From NCBI RefSeq assembly GCF_011440375.1, contig NZ_JAAOIR010000001.1, forward strand, positions 434,001 to 498,000: a DNA stretch of 64,000 nucleotides, in the 5' to 3' direction. The number at the start of each line of letters is the position of its first letter. Position 1 is the stretch's first letter. The position numbers and the translations under genes are program-made. The notes under the pieces were generated by a model that was not told the DNA's origin, ran no database searches, and worked only from the letters and a program-made list of their open reading frames with translations. This DNA is from Halorubellus sp. JP-L1 (lineage in GTDB: Archaea > Halobacteriota > Halobacteria > Halobacteriales > Natrialbaceae). This document shows, one piece after another, positions 25,049 through 34,198 of the stretch.

Positions 25049-26035
25049 TCAGCGGTCTCCGTCCCGGAGCCGACTCCGGACGTACGCGGTGACGTGGTCG
25101 TCCTCGCGGCGCTTGAACCCGGCCTGGCGGGCGAGCCGATCGAGTTCGCGGCCGACGAGGCTCCCGTACTGGACGGCCTTCTTCTCGCGGAACGCGACGC
25201 CGTCGGGCACCCACTCGCGGGCGGCGAGCCGGAGCGCGAACTTGCGTTCGCCCCGTTCACTGACGAGGAGGTCGCCTTGGAGCGAGCGGGCGGCGTCGAT
25301 CACGCGCTCGTCGAGCAGCGGCGCGACCGGTGCGACGTCGGCGGCGTCGAGCGCGCGGACGTCCCGGTCGAGCTGGTCGGTGAGCGTCCGCAGCATCTCG
25401 TCGCGCGCACCGCGAACGGTGTCGGCGTCGACGCGCGGGTCCGTCGGCGCCTTCGCGACCTTCGCGTACCCGCCGAACAGTTCGTCCGCACCCTGGCCGA
25501 CCGCGAGCCGGTCGTGGCCGTCCGCGGCGACGCGCTCGGCGACGAGGAGGAGCGGGAGCGCGATCTGGACGGCCATCGCGTTCTCGCGGCCGATGGCGCG
25601 CGCGACCCGCGGGACGGCGTCGGCGAGCGCGTCGTGGTCGAGTTCGACGACCGTCAGGTCCACGTCCATCGCTCGCGCAGCCGACCGGGCGGCCCGGACG
25701 TCGTGACTCCCCGGGAACCCGACGACGTAACACGGCGCGTCGAACAGACCGGCGACGAGCGCGCTGTCAACGCCCCCGGAGAACGCCACCGCGAGGCTCC
25801 CGTCGGCGCCGCCGCGGGCGTCATCGTCCGCGTCACCACTCGGTACGTCCTCCGCGGCCGCACGAATCGCCTCGCGCACCCTCTCGACGGCCTGCTCGCG
25901 ATCCGCGACCGCGTCCGGAGCGGGACGCGCCAGCGCGCGCTCGACGGCGGCGACCGCGTCCAGCGTGCCGGACTCCCCGTCGTCGCTATCGTCTCCGGGA
26001 GCAGCGACGTCGTCTGGAGCGTCGTCCGGCGTCAC
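25049..26035 (-). CDS. Asparagine-synthase-like ATP pyrophosphatase, no glutaminase domain
   Basis: A 328-residue protein that corresponds to the C-terminal synthetase half of AsnB. The PP-loop LAVAFSGGVDSALVAGL (about residues 80-96) and VGQGADELFGGYAKV are the ATP-binding and acyl-adenylate signatures, followed by LDERVIDAARSLQ and REWVPDGVAFREKKAVQYG. The N-terminal Ntn glutaminase domain of AsnB is absent, so it must take ammonia or another amine, or use a different partner. It starts at a GTG that overlaps the stop of the PHP-domain gene (GTGA), so the two are coupled. Substrate unknown. Confidence 0.85.
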   Translation of the reverse strand: MTPDDAPDDVAAPGDDSDDGESGTLDAVAAVERALARPAPDAVADREQAVERVREAIRAAAEDVPSGDADDDARGGADGSLAVAFSGGVDSALVAGLFDAPCYVVGFPGSHDVRAARSAARAMDVDLTVVELDHDALADAVPRVARAIGRENAMAVQIALPLLLVAERVAADGHDRLAVGQGADELFGGYAKVAKAPTDPRVDADTVRGARDEMLRTLTDQLDRDVRALDAADVAPVAPLLDERVIDAARSLQGDLLVSERGERKFALRLAAREWVPDGVAFREKKAVQYGSLVGRELDRLARQAGFKRREDDHVTAYVRSRLRDGDR

Positions 26036-26718
26036 AGGAACTCGGCGATCCGGTTCTTCACGCGGCGCTTCGCGCCGCCGGCGGCCTGCCGGAAGCTGAT
26101 GCGCCACGGCGTGCGCTTGCCCTCGACGGTCGTGTCGCCGCGGCGGATCGCCGAGAGGATGGCGTCGACCGTGCGCTCCCCGCCCGTGTCGACCTTCGTC
26201 ACCGCCTGGCCGACCATCTCGGAGATGTGCGCGTCGCTCCCCGCGGTCCGCGGGAGTTCGAAGTCGCGCGCGAACCGGTCGGCTTGCCGGTTCGCGCGAC
26301 CCGTGAGGAGCCGCGAGTTGTACACCTCGATCGCGTCCGCGGTCGCGAGCGTCGTCCGGTCGATGTTCGCCATCACGCCCGACCGCGACTCCTGGAACGG
26401 ATGCGGGACGACCGCGATCCCGCCGAGTTCCCGGACGTACGAGAGGGTCTCCTCGAAGGACAACCCCGGAGGGACTCGCTCGCGGACGCCGAGCGCGAGC
26501 ACGTGCCCGGCGGCCGTCGTCACCTCCATGCCGGGGATGCCGATCAGGCCGTACTCGCCGGCCTTCGCGGCGGCGTCGAGGCTCGCGTCGATCTCGTCGT
26601 GGTCCGTGACGGCGATGGCGTCGAGTCCCACGGCCTCGGCTTGCTCGAGCAGGAGTTCGACGGGGTCTCGCCCGTCGTAACTCATCGCCGAGTGCGTGTG
26701 TAACTCGACCGATAGCAC
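26032..26718 (-). CDS. PHP-domain phosphoesterase
   Basis: A 228-residue stand-alone PHP protein, probably a metal-dependent phosphatase or nuclease. The metal-ligand motifs are in order: VELHTHSAMSYDG (HxH), AVTDHDEID, PGMEVTT, VVPHPFQ and AGSDAHISEM. Start is GTG (LSVELHTH follows), with an A/T-rich TATA-like stretch about 25 nt upstream. Its stop overlaps the start of the asparagine-synthase-like gene, so the pair probably acts in one process. Homologous single-domain PHP proteins include nucleoside 3',5'-bisphosphate phosphatases; this specificity cannot be assigned. Confidence 0.86.
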   Translation of the reverse strand: MLSVELHTHSAMSYDGRDPVELLLEQAEAVGLDAIAVTDHDEIDASLDAAAKAGEYGLIGIPGMEVTTAAGHVLALGVRERVPPGLSFEETLSYVRELGGIAVVPHPFQESRSGVMANIDRTTLATADAIEVYNSRLLTGRANRQADRFARDFELPRTAGSDAHISEMVGQAVTKVDTGGERTVDAILSAIRRGDTTVEGKRTPWRISFRQAAGGAKRRVKNRIAEFL

Positions 26719-26831
26719 GCGTGACCGTTACTTGGGGCCAGTAAAAAACAACTCGGTTACCGCCCGGCGGGACGAGTGGCGCGACGTCGAGTTCGGTTCG
26801 CGGACGCGACCCACTCTCGGCGACGTCGGCC

Positions 26832-27689
26832 TCACGTGGTGGAGGTCCGCGAGGCGGACGCGCTCCGGGATGCGCCGTAGGTCTCCGCGAGCCACGCCCC
26901 CCACGTCGGACCGGGTGCGTCGTCCGCAGAGATTTTGTCGGTGTCGTCGCCGGACGGTCCGCAGGTGGCGTCGCCGGCGCGGAACGCGCTCGCGACGGCG
27001 CCCGGAATCGGCACGCGGACCACGAGCCGCCGGAGGGCACGAGCCTGGCGGTACGCGGCAGCGATCTCTCGGACCGAGAGCACCTCGGGCCCGCAGACGG
27101 GCGGGACGCGACCGCGCGCCTCCGGCGTGGCGTTCGCGACGACTGCGTTCGCGACCGCTCGGGCGTCCACGGGCTGCACGCGGAACTTCGTGGGGAGCGG
27201 CCACACCGGCGAGCGCGCGACCAGTCCCAACAGCTCGTCGAGGAACTGGTGGAACTGCGTCGCCCTCACGACGGTCGTCGGGACGGCCGCGGCCTCGACG
27301 AGTTCCTCCGCGGCGAGCTTGTGCCGGTAGTACGAGTACGGGACGTCCTCGATGCCGACGATGGACGGGTAGACGACGTTCGAGACGCCCGCCTCGGTCG
27401 CCGCGTCGAGGAGCCGTTCGGTGCCGTCGACGTCGACGGCCTCGGTGTCGCCGGTCGGTGCCGTCGCCGCGTGCACGACGACGTCGACGTCAGCGACGGC
27501 GTCCGCGACGCCGGTGCCGTCGGCGAGGTCCATTGCGACCCACTCGACGAGGTCCTCGTTCTCGAATCCGCTCCCGTCCGCGGGTGGCGAGCGACTGGTC
27601 GCTCTGACGTCGTGGCCGGCCTCGCGGAGTCGCGGGACGAGCGCGGCGCCGAGCGTTCCCGTGGCGCCGGTGACGAGCGTGCGAACCAT
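26832..27689 (-). CDS. NAD(P)-dependent epimerase/NmrA-like SDR protein
   Basis: A 285-residue atypical short-chain dehydrogenase. LVTGATGTLGAALVPRL is the NAD(P)-binding TGxxGxxG loop. VVVHAATAPTGDT and SYYRHKLAAEELV (YxxxK-like YYRHK) complete the Rossmann core, and VVRATQFHQFLDELLG matches the NDUFA9/NmrA-like branch. The last 30 residues (SADDAPGPTWGAWL and the Ser/Thr-rich end) are variable. Members of this branch are often regulatory or quinone-associated; the substrate is unknown. The start ATG precedes VRTLVTGA directly; the longer open frame upstream is a shadow of the divergent gene. Confidence 0.87.
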   Translation of the reverse strand: MVRTLVTGATGTLGAALVPRLREAGHDVRATSRSPPADGSGFENEDLVEWVAMDLADGTGVADAVADVDVVVHAATAPTGDTEAVDVDGTERLLDAATEAGVSNVVYPSIVGIEDVPYSYYRHKLAAEELVEAAAVPTTVVRATQFHQFLDELLGLVARSPVWPLPTKFRVQPVDARAVANAVVANATPEARGRVPPVCGPEVLSVREIAAAYRQARALRRLVVRVPIPGAVASAFRAGDATCGPSGDDTDKISADDAPGPTWGAWLAETYGASRSASASRTSTT

Positions 27690-27776
27690 GTAACTCGTCG
27701 TTCGCGCTCGGGGACCGAGTGTCGACTGCCGGAGTGCTCTGGTGGGTTCAAGTGCCTGGTGGACGAACGGTGAAAG

Positions 27777-28439
27777 ATGCAGTCGGTCAGGGTCACGTTG
27801 ACGGCGAACGGTCGCGAGGCCGAGATCCACCCGATGTTCGACGTGGTGGCGAACGCGTCGTTCGTCGAGTACGCCACGGCGATGCAGTGGAACCTCTCCC
27901 CGTCCGGGTTCGGCATCCTCCACTACGTCGAGGGCGACGTCGAGGCGTTCGAGGACGCGGTCGCGGACGTCGCCGTCGTCGTCGACTACGCGCTGGAACC
28001 GGTGACGGACGACGCGTTCTACGCGTACGTCCGGGACGAGGCGACGCCGGGGCTGCGGGCGATGCTCGACCCGCTGGAGAACGGCGGCGTCGTGGTCGTC
28101 CCACCGGTCGTCTACCACGGGGACGGAACGGTGACGCTGTCCGCGTTCGGCCCCTCGAGCGAACTACAGGGGCTCGTCGAGCGGACGCCCGCGCCGCTTT
28201 CGGTCGAGGTGGAGGCGGTCGGGTCGCTCGGGTCCATCCACTCGCTCGTGGACGCGCGGCTCTCCACGCGCCAGCGCCGCGCCGTCGAGATCGCGCTCGA
28301 ACTCGGGTACTACGAGGTCCCGCGGGAGGCGACCCACGAGGACGTCGCCGCGGCACTCGACTGCGCGCCGAGCACGGCCGCCGAGCACCTCCGGAAGGCC
28401 GAGTCGACGCTCCTGCGGTCCGCGCTCGCTCGCACGTAG
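27777..28439 (+). CDS. HTH-10 family transcriptional regulator (Bat-like)
   Basis: A 220-residue regulator. The N-terminal 155 residues are the conserved sensory/structural domain that precedes HTH-10 in haloarchaeal Bat-type proteins. The C-terminal part (about 165-215) is the HTH-10 domain: STRQRRAVEIALELGYYEVP, then REATHEDVAAALDCAPSTAA and EHLRKAESTLL. HTH-10 proteins are named for bacterioopsin activator and control diverse haloarchaeal genes. It starts 87 bp from the divergent epimerase gene, which may be its target; that is an inference. No cofactor motif is evident. Confidence 0.88.
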   Translation: MQSVRVTLTANGREAEIHPMFDVVANASFVEYATAMQWNLSPSGFGILHYVEGDVEAFEDAVADVAVVVDYALEPVTDDAFYAYVRDEATPGLRAMLDPLENGGVVVVPPVVYHGDGTVTLSAFGPSSELQGLVERTPAPLSVEVEAVGSLGSIHSLVDARLSTRQRRAVEIALELGYYEVPREATHEDVAAALDCAPSTAAEHLRKAESTLLRSALART

Positions 28440-28529
28440 TCGCCAGAACCGAGCGCTGCGCTCGCGGCCGATGCACACGTTCGTGGACATGGAAACGCAT
28501 TTACTGGGGGTCGATGTACACCGAAGTGA

Positions 28530-30710
28530 ATGAGTCTCGCCGATTCGGACCGCGAACTCGTCGAGGAGGAACTTGGACGAGCGGCGACGCCGGCGGAGGC
28601 GGCGCTGTTCGAGAACCTCTGGAGCGAGCACTGCGCCTACCGTTCCTCGCGACCCCTGCTCTCCGCGTTCGACAGCGAGGGCGACCAGGTCGTCGTTGGT
28701 CCGGGCGACGACGCGGCCGTCGTCGCGCTCCCGGACCCCGACGGGGAGGGGTACTCGGACACGTACGTGACGCTGGGCATCGAGAGCCACAACCACCCGA
28801 GCTACGTCGACCCGTTCGACGGCGCCGCGACCGGCGTCGGCGGCATCGTCCGGGACACGATGTCGATGGGCGCGTACCCGATCGCGCTCGCGGACTCGCT
28901 GTACTTCGGCGACTTCGACGCGGAGCACTCGAAGTACCTCTTCGAGGGCGTCGTCGAGGGCATCAGTCACTACGGGAACTGTATCGGCGTGCCGACGGTC
29001 GCGGGGAGCGTCGACTTCCACGGCGACTACGAGGGGAACCCGCTCGTGAACGTCGCCTGCGTCGGCCTCACCGACGACGAGCGATTGATCACTGCGATCG
29101 CGCAGGAACCGGGGAACGAGTTGCTGCTCGTCGGGAACGCGACCGGCCGGGACGGACTCGGTGGCGCGTCGTTCGCGAGCGAGGACCTGAGCGAGGACGC
29201 GGAGACCGAGGACCGCCCCGCCGTCCAGGTCGGCGACCCCTATTCGGAGAAGCTCCTGATCGAGACGAACGAGGTGCTCGTCGAGGAGAACCTCGTCGAG
29301 TCCGCGCGCGACCTGGGCGCGGCCGGCCTCGGCGGTGCGTCCAGCGAACTCGTCGCGAAGGGCGGCCTCGGTGCGAACGTCCGCCTCGAGGACGTCCACC
29401 AGCGCGAGCCGGACATGAACGCGCTCGAGATCCTGCTCGCGGAATCCCAGGAGCGCATGGTGTACGAGGTCCAGCCGGAGAACGTCGAGCGCGTGCGCGA
29501 GGTCTGCGAGCGCTTCGACGTCGGCTGTTCGGTCATCGGGGAGGTCACCGACGAGAACTACGTCGCGACGTTCCAGGGCGAGACCGTGGTCGACGTGGAC
29601 GCCCACTTCCTCGGCGAGGGCGCGCCGATGAACGACCTGGAGTGGACGGAACCGACTCAGCCCGAGCGCGACCTGCCGACGGTCGACCTCCCGGAAGCTT
29701 TCGAGGCGGTCGTTTCGTCCCCGAACACCGCGAGCAAGCGCTGGGTGTACCGCCAGTACGACCACGAGGTCGGCGTGCGGACGAGCCTGCGGCCGGGCGA
29801 CGACGCGGGCATCGTCGCGGTCCGGGAGGCGGGCGTCGGCGTCGCGATCTCCTCGGGTGCGGCGCCGAACTGGACGAGCGTCGCGCCGTACGAGGGCGCG
29901 CGCGCGGTGGCGCTGGAGAACGCGACGAACCTCGCCGCGAAGGGGACGCGGCCGCTCGCCGCGGTCGACTGCCTGAACGGCGGGAACCCGGAGAAGCCCG
30001 ACGTCTACGGCGGCTTCAAGGGCATCGTCGACGGGCTCGCGGACATGTGCGCGGACCTGGACGTCCCGGTGGTCGGTGGGAACGTCTCGCTGTACAACGA
30101 CTCGCCGACGGGGCCGATTCCGCCGACGCCGACGCTCGCGATGGTCGGCACGAAGCCCGGCTACGACGCGCCGACGATGGCGGCGAGCGCAGAGGGCGAA
30201 CTCCTGCTCGTCGGCGACCGCGTGCTCGCGGAGGCGGACGCGACCGCTCGCCTCGGCGGGAGCGAGTACCTGAACCAGCAGGGCGGTAGCGACCGGTTCC
30301 CGGACGTCCCCCCGCAGGCGAGTGCGTTCGTGCAGTTGCTCGCTGCGGTGGCACGCGAGGACCACGTGGAGGCGACCCACGACGTGAGCGACGGCGGGCT
30401 CGCGGTCGCGCTCGCCGAGATGGTGCACGAGGACGCCGGCATCCGGGCGACCGTGCCCGAGCAGGGCGGGCTCTCGGAGGTCGGCGAACAGGTCGGGTGG
30501 CTGTTCCACGAGCAGACGGGGCGTGCGCTCGTGCAGACGACCGACCCCGAGCGCGTTCGCGAGGCGTTCGCGGGCGTCGCACCGGTCGTCCGCGTCGGCG
30601 AGGGCCAGCGCGACCCGACGCTCGACGTCTCGATGTCCTGGACGGACCTGTCGTACGACGTCGACGAGATCGCAGCGCTGCGCGCGACGATCGAGCGCGA
30701 ACTCGACTGA
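28530..30710 (+). CDS. purL: Phosphoribosylformylglycinamidine synthase subunit PurL
   Basis: A 726-residue small-type PurL that forms FGAM from FGAR with ATP and ammonia from PurQ, in purine synthesis. It contains two AIRS-type halves. Recognisable blocks are [56 protein letters not shown], and in the second half [26 protein letters not shown] and [14 protein letters not shown]. Length and order match the family. A TATA-like box (CATTTACT) lies about 30 nt before the ATG. purS and purQ are not adjacent. Confidence 0.96.
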   Translation: MSLADSDRELVEEELGRAATPAEAALFENLWSEHCAYRSSRPLLSAFDSEGDQVVVGPGDDAAVVALPDPDGEGYSDTYVTLGIESHNHPSYVDPFDGAATGVGGIVRDTMSMGAYPIALADSLYFGDFDAEHSKYLFEGVVEGISHYGNCIGVPTVAGSVDFHGDYEGNPLVNVACVGLTDDERLITAIAQEPGNELLLVGNATGRDGLGGASFASEDLSEDAETEDRPAVQVGDPYSEKLLIETNEVLVEENLVESARDLGAAGLGGASSELVAKGGLGANVRLEDVHQREPDMNALEILLAESQERMVYEVQPENVERVREVCERFDVGCSVIGEVTDENYVATFQGETVVDVDAHFLGEGAPMNDLEWTEPTQPERDLPTVDLPEAFEAVVSSPNTASKRWVYRQYDHEVGVRTSLRPGDDAGIVAVREAGVGVAISSGAAPNWTSVAPYEGARAVALENATNLAAKGTRPLAAVDCLNGGNPEKPDVYGGFKGIVDGLADMCADLDVPVVGGNVSLYNDSPTGPIPPTPTLAMVGTKPGYDAPTMAASAEGELLLVGDRVLAEADATARLGGSEYLNQQGGSDRFPDVPPQASAFVQLLAAVAREDHVEATHDVSDGGLAVALAEMVHEDAGIRATVPEQGGLSEVGEQVGWLFHEQTGRALVQTTDPERVREAFAGVAPVVRVGEGQRDPTLDVSMSWTDLSYDVDEIAALRATIERELD

Positions 30711-30820
30711 CGCGGTCGCGACGCGGCCGCTGCCAGGGGCGAGGGCCGAGCTGGCCCCGTCAACTACTTGACGGAGAAGTTTGAACTACGAGTCGATGCG
30801 TTCCACCGCGGGGGGAGAGG

Positions 30821-31393
30821 ATGCCTAACGAACCGACGGTACTCATCGTCGAGGACGAACCCGACCTCGCGAACCTGTACGCCGCGTGGCTCCGGGAGGC
30901 CTGCGACGTCGAGACCGCCTACAACGGCAGTCAAGCGCTGGAGGCGATCGACGAGACCGTCGACATCGTCCTGCTGGACCGGCGGATGCCGGGCCTGTCC
31001 GGCGACGAGGTCCTGTCGACGATCCGGGATCGCGACCTGGAGACGCGCGTGGCGATGGTGACCGCGGTCGAGCCGGACTTCGACATCATCGAGATGGGGT
31101 TCGACGACTACCTCGTCAAGCCCGTGTCGAAGGACGACCTGTTGTCGACGGTCGACCAGTTGCTCCTCCGGTCGACGTACGACGAGCAGCTCCAGGAGTT
31201 CTTCGCGCTCGCGTCGAAGAAGGCGCTACTGGACTCCCAGAAGACGGAAGCGGAGCTGCGTGCGAGCGAGGAGTACCGTCGCCTGGAGGATCGACTCGCG
31301 GTGATGCGGTCGAAGGTCGACGACACGATCAGCGAGCTCTCGAATCACGACGCCTACCAGCGCGTCGTCCGGGACATCTCGCGGAAGACCTGA
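30821..31393 (+). CDS. HalX-type response regulator
   Basis: A 190-residue two-domain protein. The receiver (1-120) keeps the acidic pair at 11-12, phospho-acceptor Asp53 (LLDRRMPGLSGDE), the switch Thr81 (MVTAVE) and Lys100 (YLVKPVS). The HalX domain (about 125-190) is a coiled-coil-like output domain (EYRRLEDRLAVMRSKVD) typical of haloarchaea, with no DNA-binding fold. A purine-rich GGGGGAGAGG just before the ATG looks like a ribosome-binding site. It is a paralogue of the regulator at 58134-58742, sharing the stretch from LLDRRMPG to YLVKPVSKD almost unchanged. No kinase is immediately adjacent. Confidence 0.92.
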   Translation: MPNEPTVLIVEDEPDLANLYAAWLREACDVETAYNGSQALEAIDETVDIVLLDRRMPGLSGDEVLSTIRDRDLETRVAMVTAVEPDFDIIEMGFDDYLVKPVSKDDLLSTVDQLLLRSTYDEQLQEFFALASKKALLDSQKTEAELRASEEYRRLEDRLAVMRSKVDDTISELSNHDAYQRVVRDISRKT

Positions 31394-31501
31394 CGGCTAT
31401 CGACTCCGTCTCGTGGCGGTCGGCTAGAGTCGTTCCCCGGTGGAGGGTCGGGCCGACCGCAGTTCGCAATACGTTTGGTTCTTGGTAACGTGTGTCTATG
31501 T

Positions 31502-31984
31502 ATGCCGTCGAGTCGGCGCGCCGTCACGGTCGGGCTGGGGATCGCACTCGCGGGCTGTGCGAGCTTCGGTCGCGCCACCGACCGGGCGGCGAGCGAGTCC
31601 ACAACTCGACCGGCGACGGCCAGCGACCGGTCGCGTCGACGGTCCGGGAGCAACGAGCCGCCGGAGTGGTGGCGGTCACCGCCCGACCTCGTAGTCGTCA
31701 ACGACGGGCCGGGCAGCGCGACCGCGTACCTCGCGGTCTTCGGCCCGCACCGGGTCCTGCCGCGCTTCCGCGAGACGGTGTCGCTGCGAGCGGCGGTCGC
31801 GGGACAGCCCGCGGCGCGGTGGTCCTTCGAGGACGTGGACCTCGCAAGCGCTCGCGGCGTGCTGAGCGTCGAGACCGCAGACGGGCGCGAAGGGCGAACG
31901 AACTGGCACGGCGGAGGGCCGCGAGACGGCATCGGCGTCCACCTGCATACCGCTGGCGTCGACTTCGTCTCCCTCGCCCGATGA
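31502..31984 (+). CDS. Small Tat-type lipoprotein of unknown function
   Basis: A 160-residue protein with a short twin-arginine-like signal (SSRRAVTVGLGIALAGC), Cys at about residue 18 as the lipidation site, then a Ser/Arg/Thr-rich linker and a domain of about 100 residues (PDLVVVNDGPGSATAYLAVF and onward) that looks beta-rich, like an immunoglobulin-type or C2-like fold. I do not recognise the family. The ATG at 31502 is preferred over an out-of-frame ATG four bases upstream and an in-frame GTG nine codons upstream. Confidence 0.65.
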   Translation: MPSSRRAVTVGLGIALAGCASFGRATDRAASESTTRPATASDRSRRRSGSNEPPEWWRSPPDLVVVNDGPGSATAYLAVFGPHRVLPRFRETVSLRAAVAGQPAARWSFEDVDLASARGVLSVETADGREGRTNWHGGGPRDGIGVHLHTAGVDFVSLAR

Positions 31985-32026
31985 ACGCGTCGCGGGCGGG
32001 CCCTAACGGAGCCGGGTACTGGCTCG

Positions 32027-33886
32027 TCACTCGCGGTCGACGGTGAACGTCGGCGCGCCCGTCAGCGAGAACCGCGTGCCGCCTGGATCGCCCGTCGTCA
32101 CGTCCACCGACCAGCCGTGCGCTTGCGCCACCTGGCGAGCGACTGGGAGGCCGAGCCCGATCCCGGCGTCGCTCGACCCCTGCGGTTCGAAGACGCGATC
32201 GAACTCCGTCTCCGGGATCTCCTCGGCGTCGTCGAGGATGTAGAATCCCGTCGGTCGACCTTCGGGACCGCGCTCGGGGCCGATACGGACGGTCGCGCCC
32301 CCGCCGTTCGCGCGACTGTGGATGTCGTTGAAGAACGTCTCCAGCATGTGCACGAACCGATCGCGGTCCGCGCGCAGCGACCCCTGGAACTCGAGGTACA
32401 CCGTCATGTCGTCCGCGAGCGATCCGTCGAGCGCGTCCGCGAGCGCGTCCTCGAACCCGACTGACTCCCGCGACCCGAGCGTCGCGGAGTCCTTCGCGAA
32501 CTCGAGGATGTCGTCGACGAGCGCCTCGGCGCGCGACAGCGTCTCCGCGGGCGCCGCCTCCGAGGTCGCCGAGACCGCCGCCAGGTCGTCGGCGGCCGTC
32601 TCCAGGTGCTCCTGGAGGTCCTCGGAGAGGATGTCCGCGACCGCGCCGAGTCGCTCGCGTTGCTCCTCGAGACTCTTCCGACGTTCGGCGAGCATCTGCT
32701 CGCGGTCCATCCGATCGAGTGCCGCGGTCGTGTTCTCCGCGAGCAGACTGACGAGCTCCAGGTCCGTCTCGTCGAACGCGTCCGCCTCGAGCGCGCCCGT
32801 CATCACGACGCCGTGCGGGCCGAGCGGCGCGATGATCTCCGCGTGCAGCGGCGTGTCGTCGTTGAACCGCCGCTCGTGCTCGTGGACGTCCTCGAACAGT
32901 CTCGGTTCGCCGTCGCGATACACCTCCCAGATGAGGCCGTCGCCCTCCGGGAACTGCGGGAGCCCGCCGAGTTCCTCGTGCGCGCCCGCCGTCGCCGCGA
33001 TCGGGTCCATGACGCCGCGTTCGTCGTCGAGGAGCCACACGCCCGAGATCGGGAGGCCGAGCAGTTTGCCGGTGGCGTGGGTCGCGACCGAGCAGATCTC
33101 GGGTGCGTCCTCGGCCTGGAACAGCCAGCGCGTGACGTCGTGGAGCCGCTCGACGACGCGCTCGTACTCGCGCTGGTCGGTGACGTCCCGGACGACGCCC
33201 GCGACGCGAACGCGACTCTCGTCCAGGGGGACCATGCGGACCTCGCCGATTCGTTGTTCGCCGTGCTCGGGCTCGAACGCGAGCTCGAACCGCTCGAAGC
33301 TCGTGTCGCCGCGACGGATCGCCTCGATCGCTTGCCCGAGGTCCGTCGTCGCCTGCGCGTCCACGGCCGCGATGTCGTGGAGCCGGTCGACGTGCTCGCC
33401 GACGAGGTGCTCGCGGTCCGTCGACAGCGCGTCCTCGATCGCCCGGTTCACGGAGGCGACGTGGTTGTCGCCGTCGACGACGATCACGCCGTCGTTGACG
33501 GCTTCGACGACGCGCGCGTGCTCGTCGAGCCGCCGCTTCTGTACTCTGCGTTCCGTGACGTCCTGCATGAAGACGCTGAGGCCGTGCTCGCCGGGGTACG
33601 CGCGCGCCTCGAACCACGTGTCCAGGGGCTTGTGGTAGACGTCGAACGCGACCGGGTCGCCGGTCTCCATCGCCTCGTGGAAGCTCTCCGGGAACTGCGT
33701 CTCGACGGTCTCGGGGAACTCGTCCCACATCACGCGCCCGAGGAGGTCCTCTCGGGAGCGCCACAGCAGGGACTCGGCGCGGTCGTTGAGGTACGTGAAC
33801 CGCCAGTCGGTGTCGAGCGCGAAGAATACGTCCTCGACGCGATCGAGGACGGGTTCGGTCGGGTCGGGGATGGGGGATTCGCTCAT
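32027..33886 (-). CDS. PAS-PAS-GAF sensor protein with degenerate histidine-kinase module
   Basis: A 619-residue soluble protein. Two PAS domains (about 10-115 and 120-240), a GAF domain (about 245-390), and a C-terminal module with the layout of HisKA plus HATPase_c. The expected phospho-acceptor His is Glu422 (ILSEDLQEHL, where neighbours have SHDLRNPL). The G1 box, normally DDGPGIP, reads LDDAEEIPE (about 551-559). The N-box region keeps Asn520, and the G2 box GIGLGLPVARQVAQAHGW is intact. It may be a non-autophosphorylating sensor or regulator of other kinases. It starts at ATG, and a leaderless-type promoter is not obvious. Confidence 0.85.
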   Translation of the reverse strand: MSESPIPDPTEPVLDRVEDVFFALDTDWRFTYLNDRAESLLWRSREDLLGRVMWDEFPETVETQFPESFHEAMETGDPVAFDVYHKPLDTWFEARAYPGEHGLSVFMQDVTERRVQKRRLDEHARVVEAVNDGVIVVDGDNHVASVNRAIEDALSTDREHLVGEHVDRLHDIAAVDAQATTDLGQAIEAIRRGDTSFERFELAFEPEHGEQRIGEVRMVPLDESRVRVAGVVRDVTDQREYERVVERLHDVTRWLFQAEDAPEICSVATHATGKLLGLPISGVWLLDDERGVMDPIAATAGAHEELGGLPQFPEGDGLIWEVYRDGEPRLFEDVHEHERRFNDDTPLHAEIIAPLGPHGVVMTGALEADAFDETDLELVSLLAENTTAALDRMDREQMLAERRKSLEEQRERLGAVADILSEDLQEHLETAADDLAAVSATSEAAPAETLSRAEALVDDILEFAKDSATLGSRESVGFEDALADALDGSLADDMTVYLEFQGSLRADRDRFVHMLETFFNDIHSRANGGGATVRIGPERGPEGRPTGFYILDDAEEIPETEFDRVFEPQGSSDAGIGLGLPVARQVAQAHGWSVDVTTGDPGGTRFSLTGAPTFTVDRE

Positions 33887-34198
33887 CGAGGAGCGCCACC
33901 TCGCGCGACACGGTACAGAAGCTCTGGCGGGTGCGCCGGACGCTTCTGTCGTATCGAGTTCGTCGGTCGTGTCGAGTTCGTTCGTCGTGTCGTTTTCGTC
34001 GGTCGCGGGGAGGGGGCCGGGGAGGAAGCGCGCACGGTGAGGGCGGGGTGCGCTGTGGCGTCGGCGGACGCCTCGCGAGTGGGGTGAGGCCCGGGGCTGG
34101 GCGGGGGACTCATCTGGTCGTCTCGACGTAGGCGGGGTGAGGTACTTGACTCTCGTGGCCGAGTCGGCGCGTCCCGCTCGCCGGGTCCGCGTCCGAGG
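33887..34198. other. Intergenic region, 312 bp, with degenerate TCG/GTT repeats
   Basis: Between the start of the sensor gene and the end of the acetyltransferase gene. The stretch 33950-34015 contains several imperfect copies of a GTCGTGTCGAGTTCGTT-like unit and related TCGTC tracts. No acidic, start-supported ORF was found. It should hold the promoter of the sensor gene, but I could not pick a clear TATA box. Confidence 0.4.
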
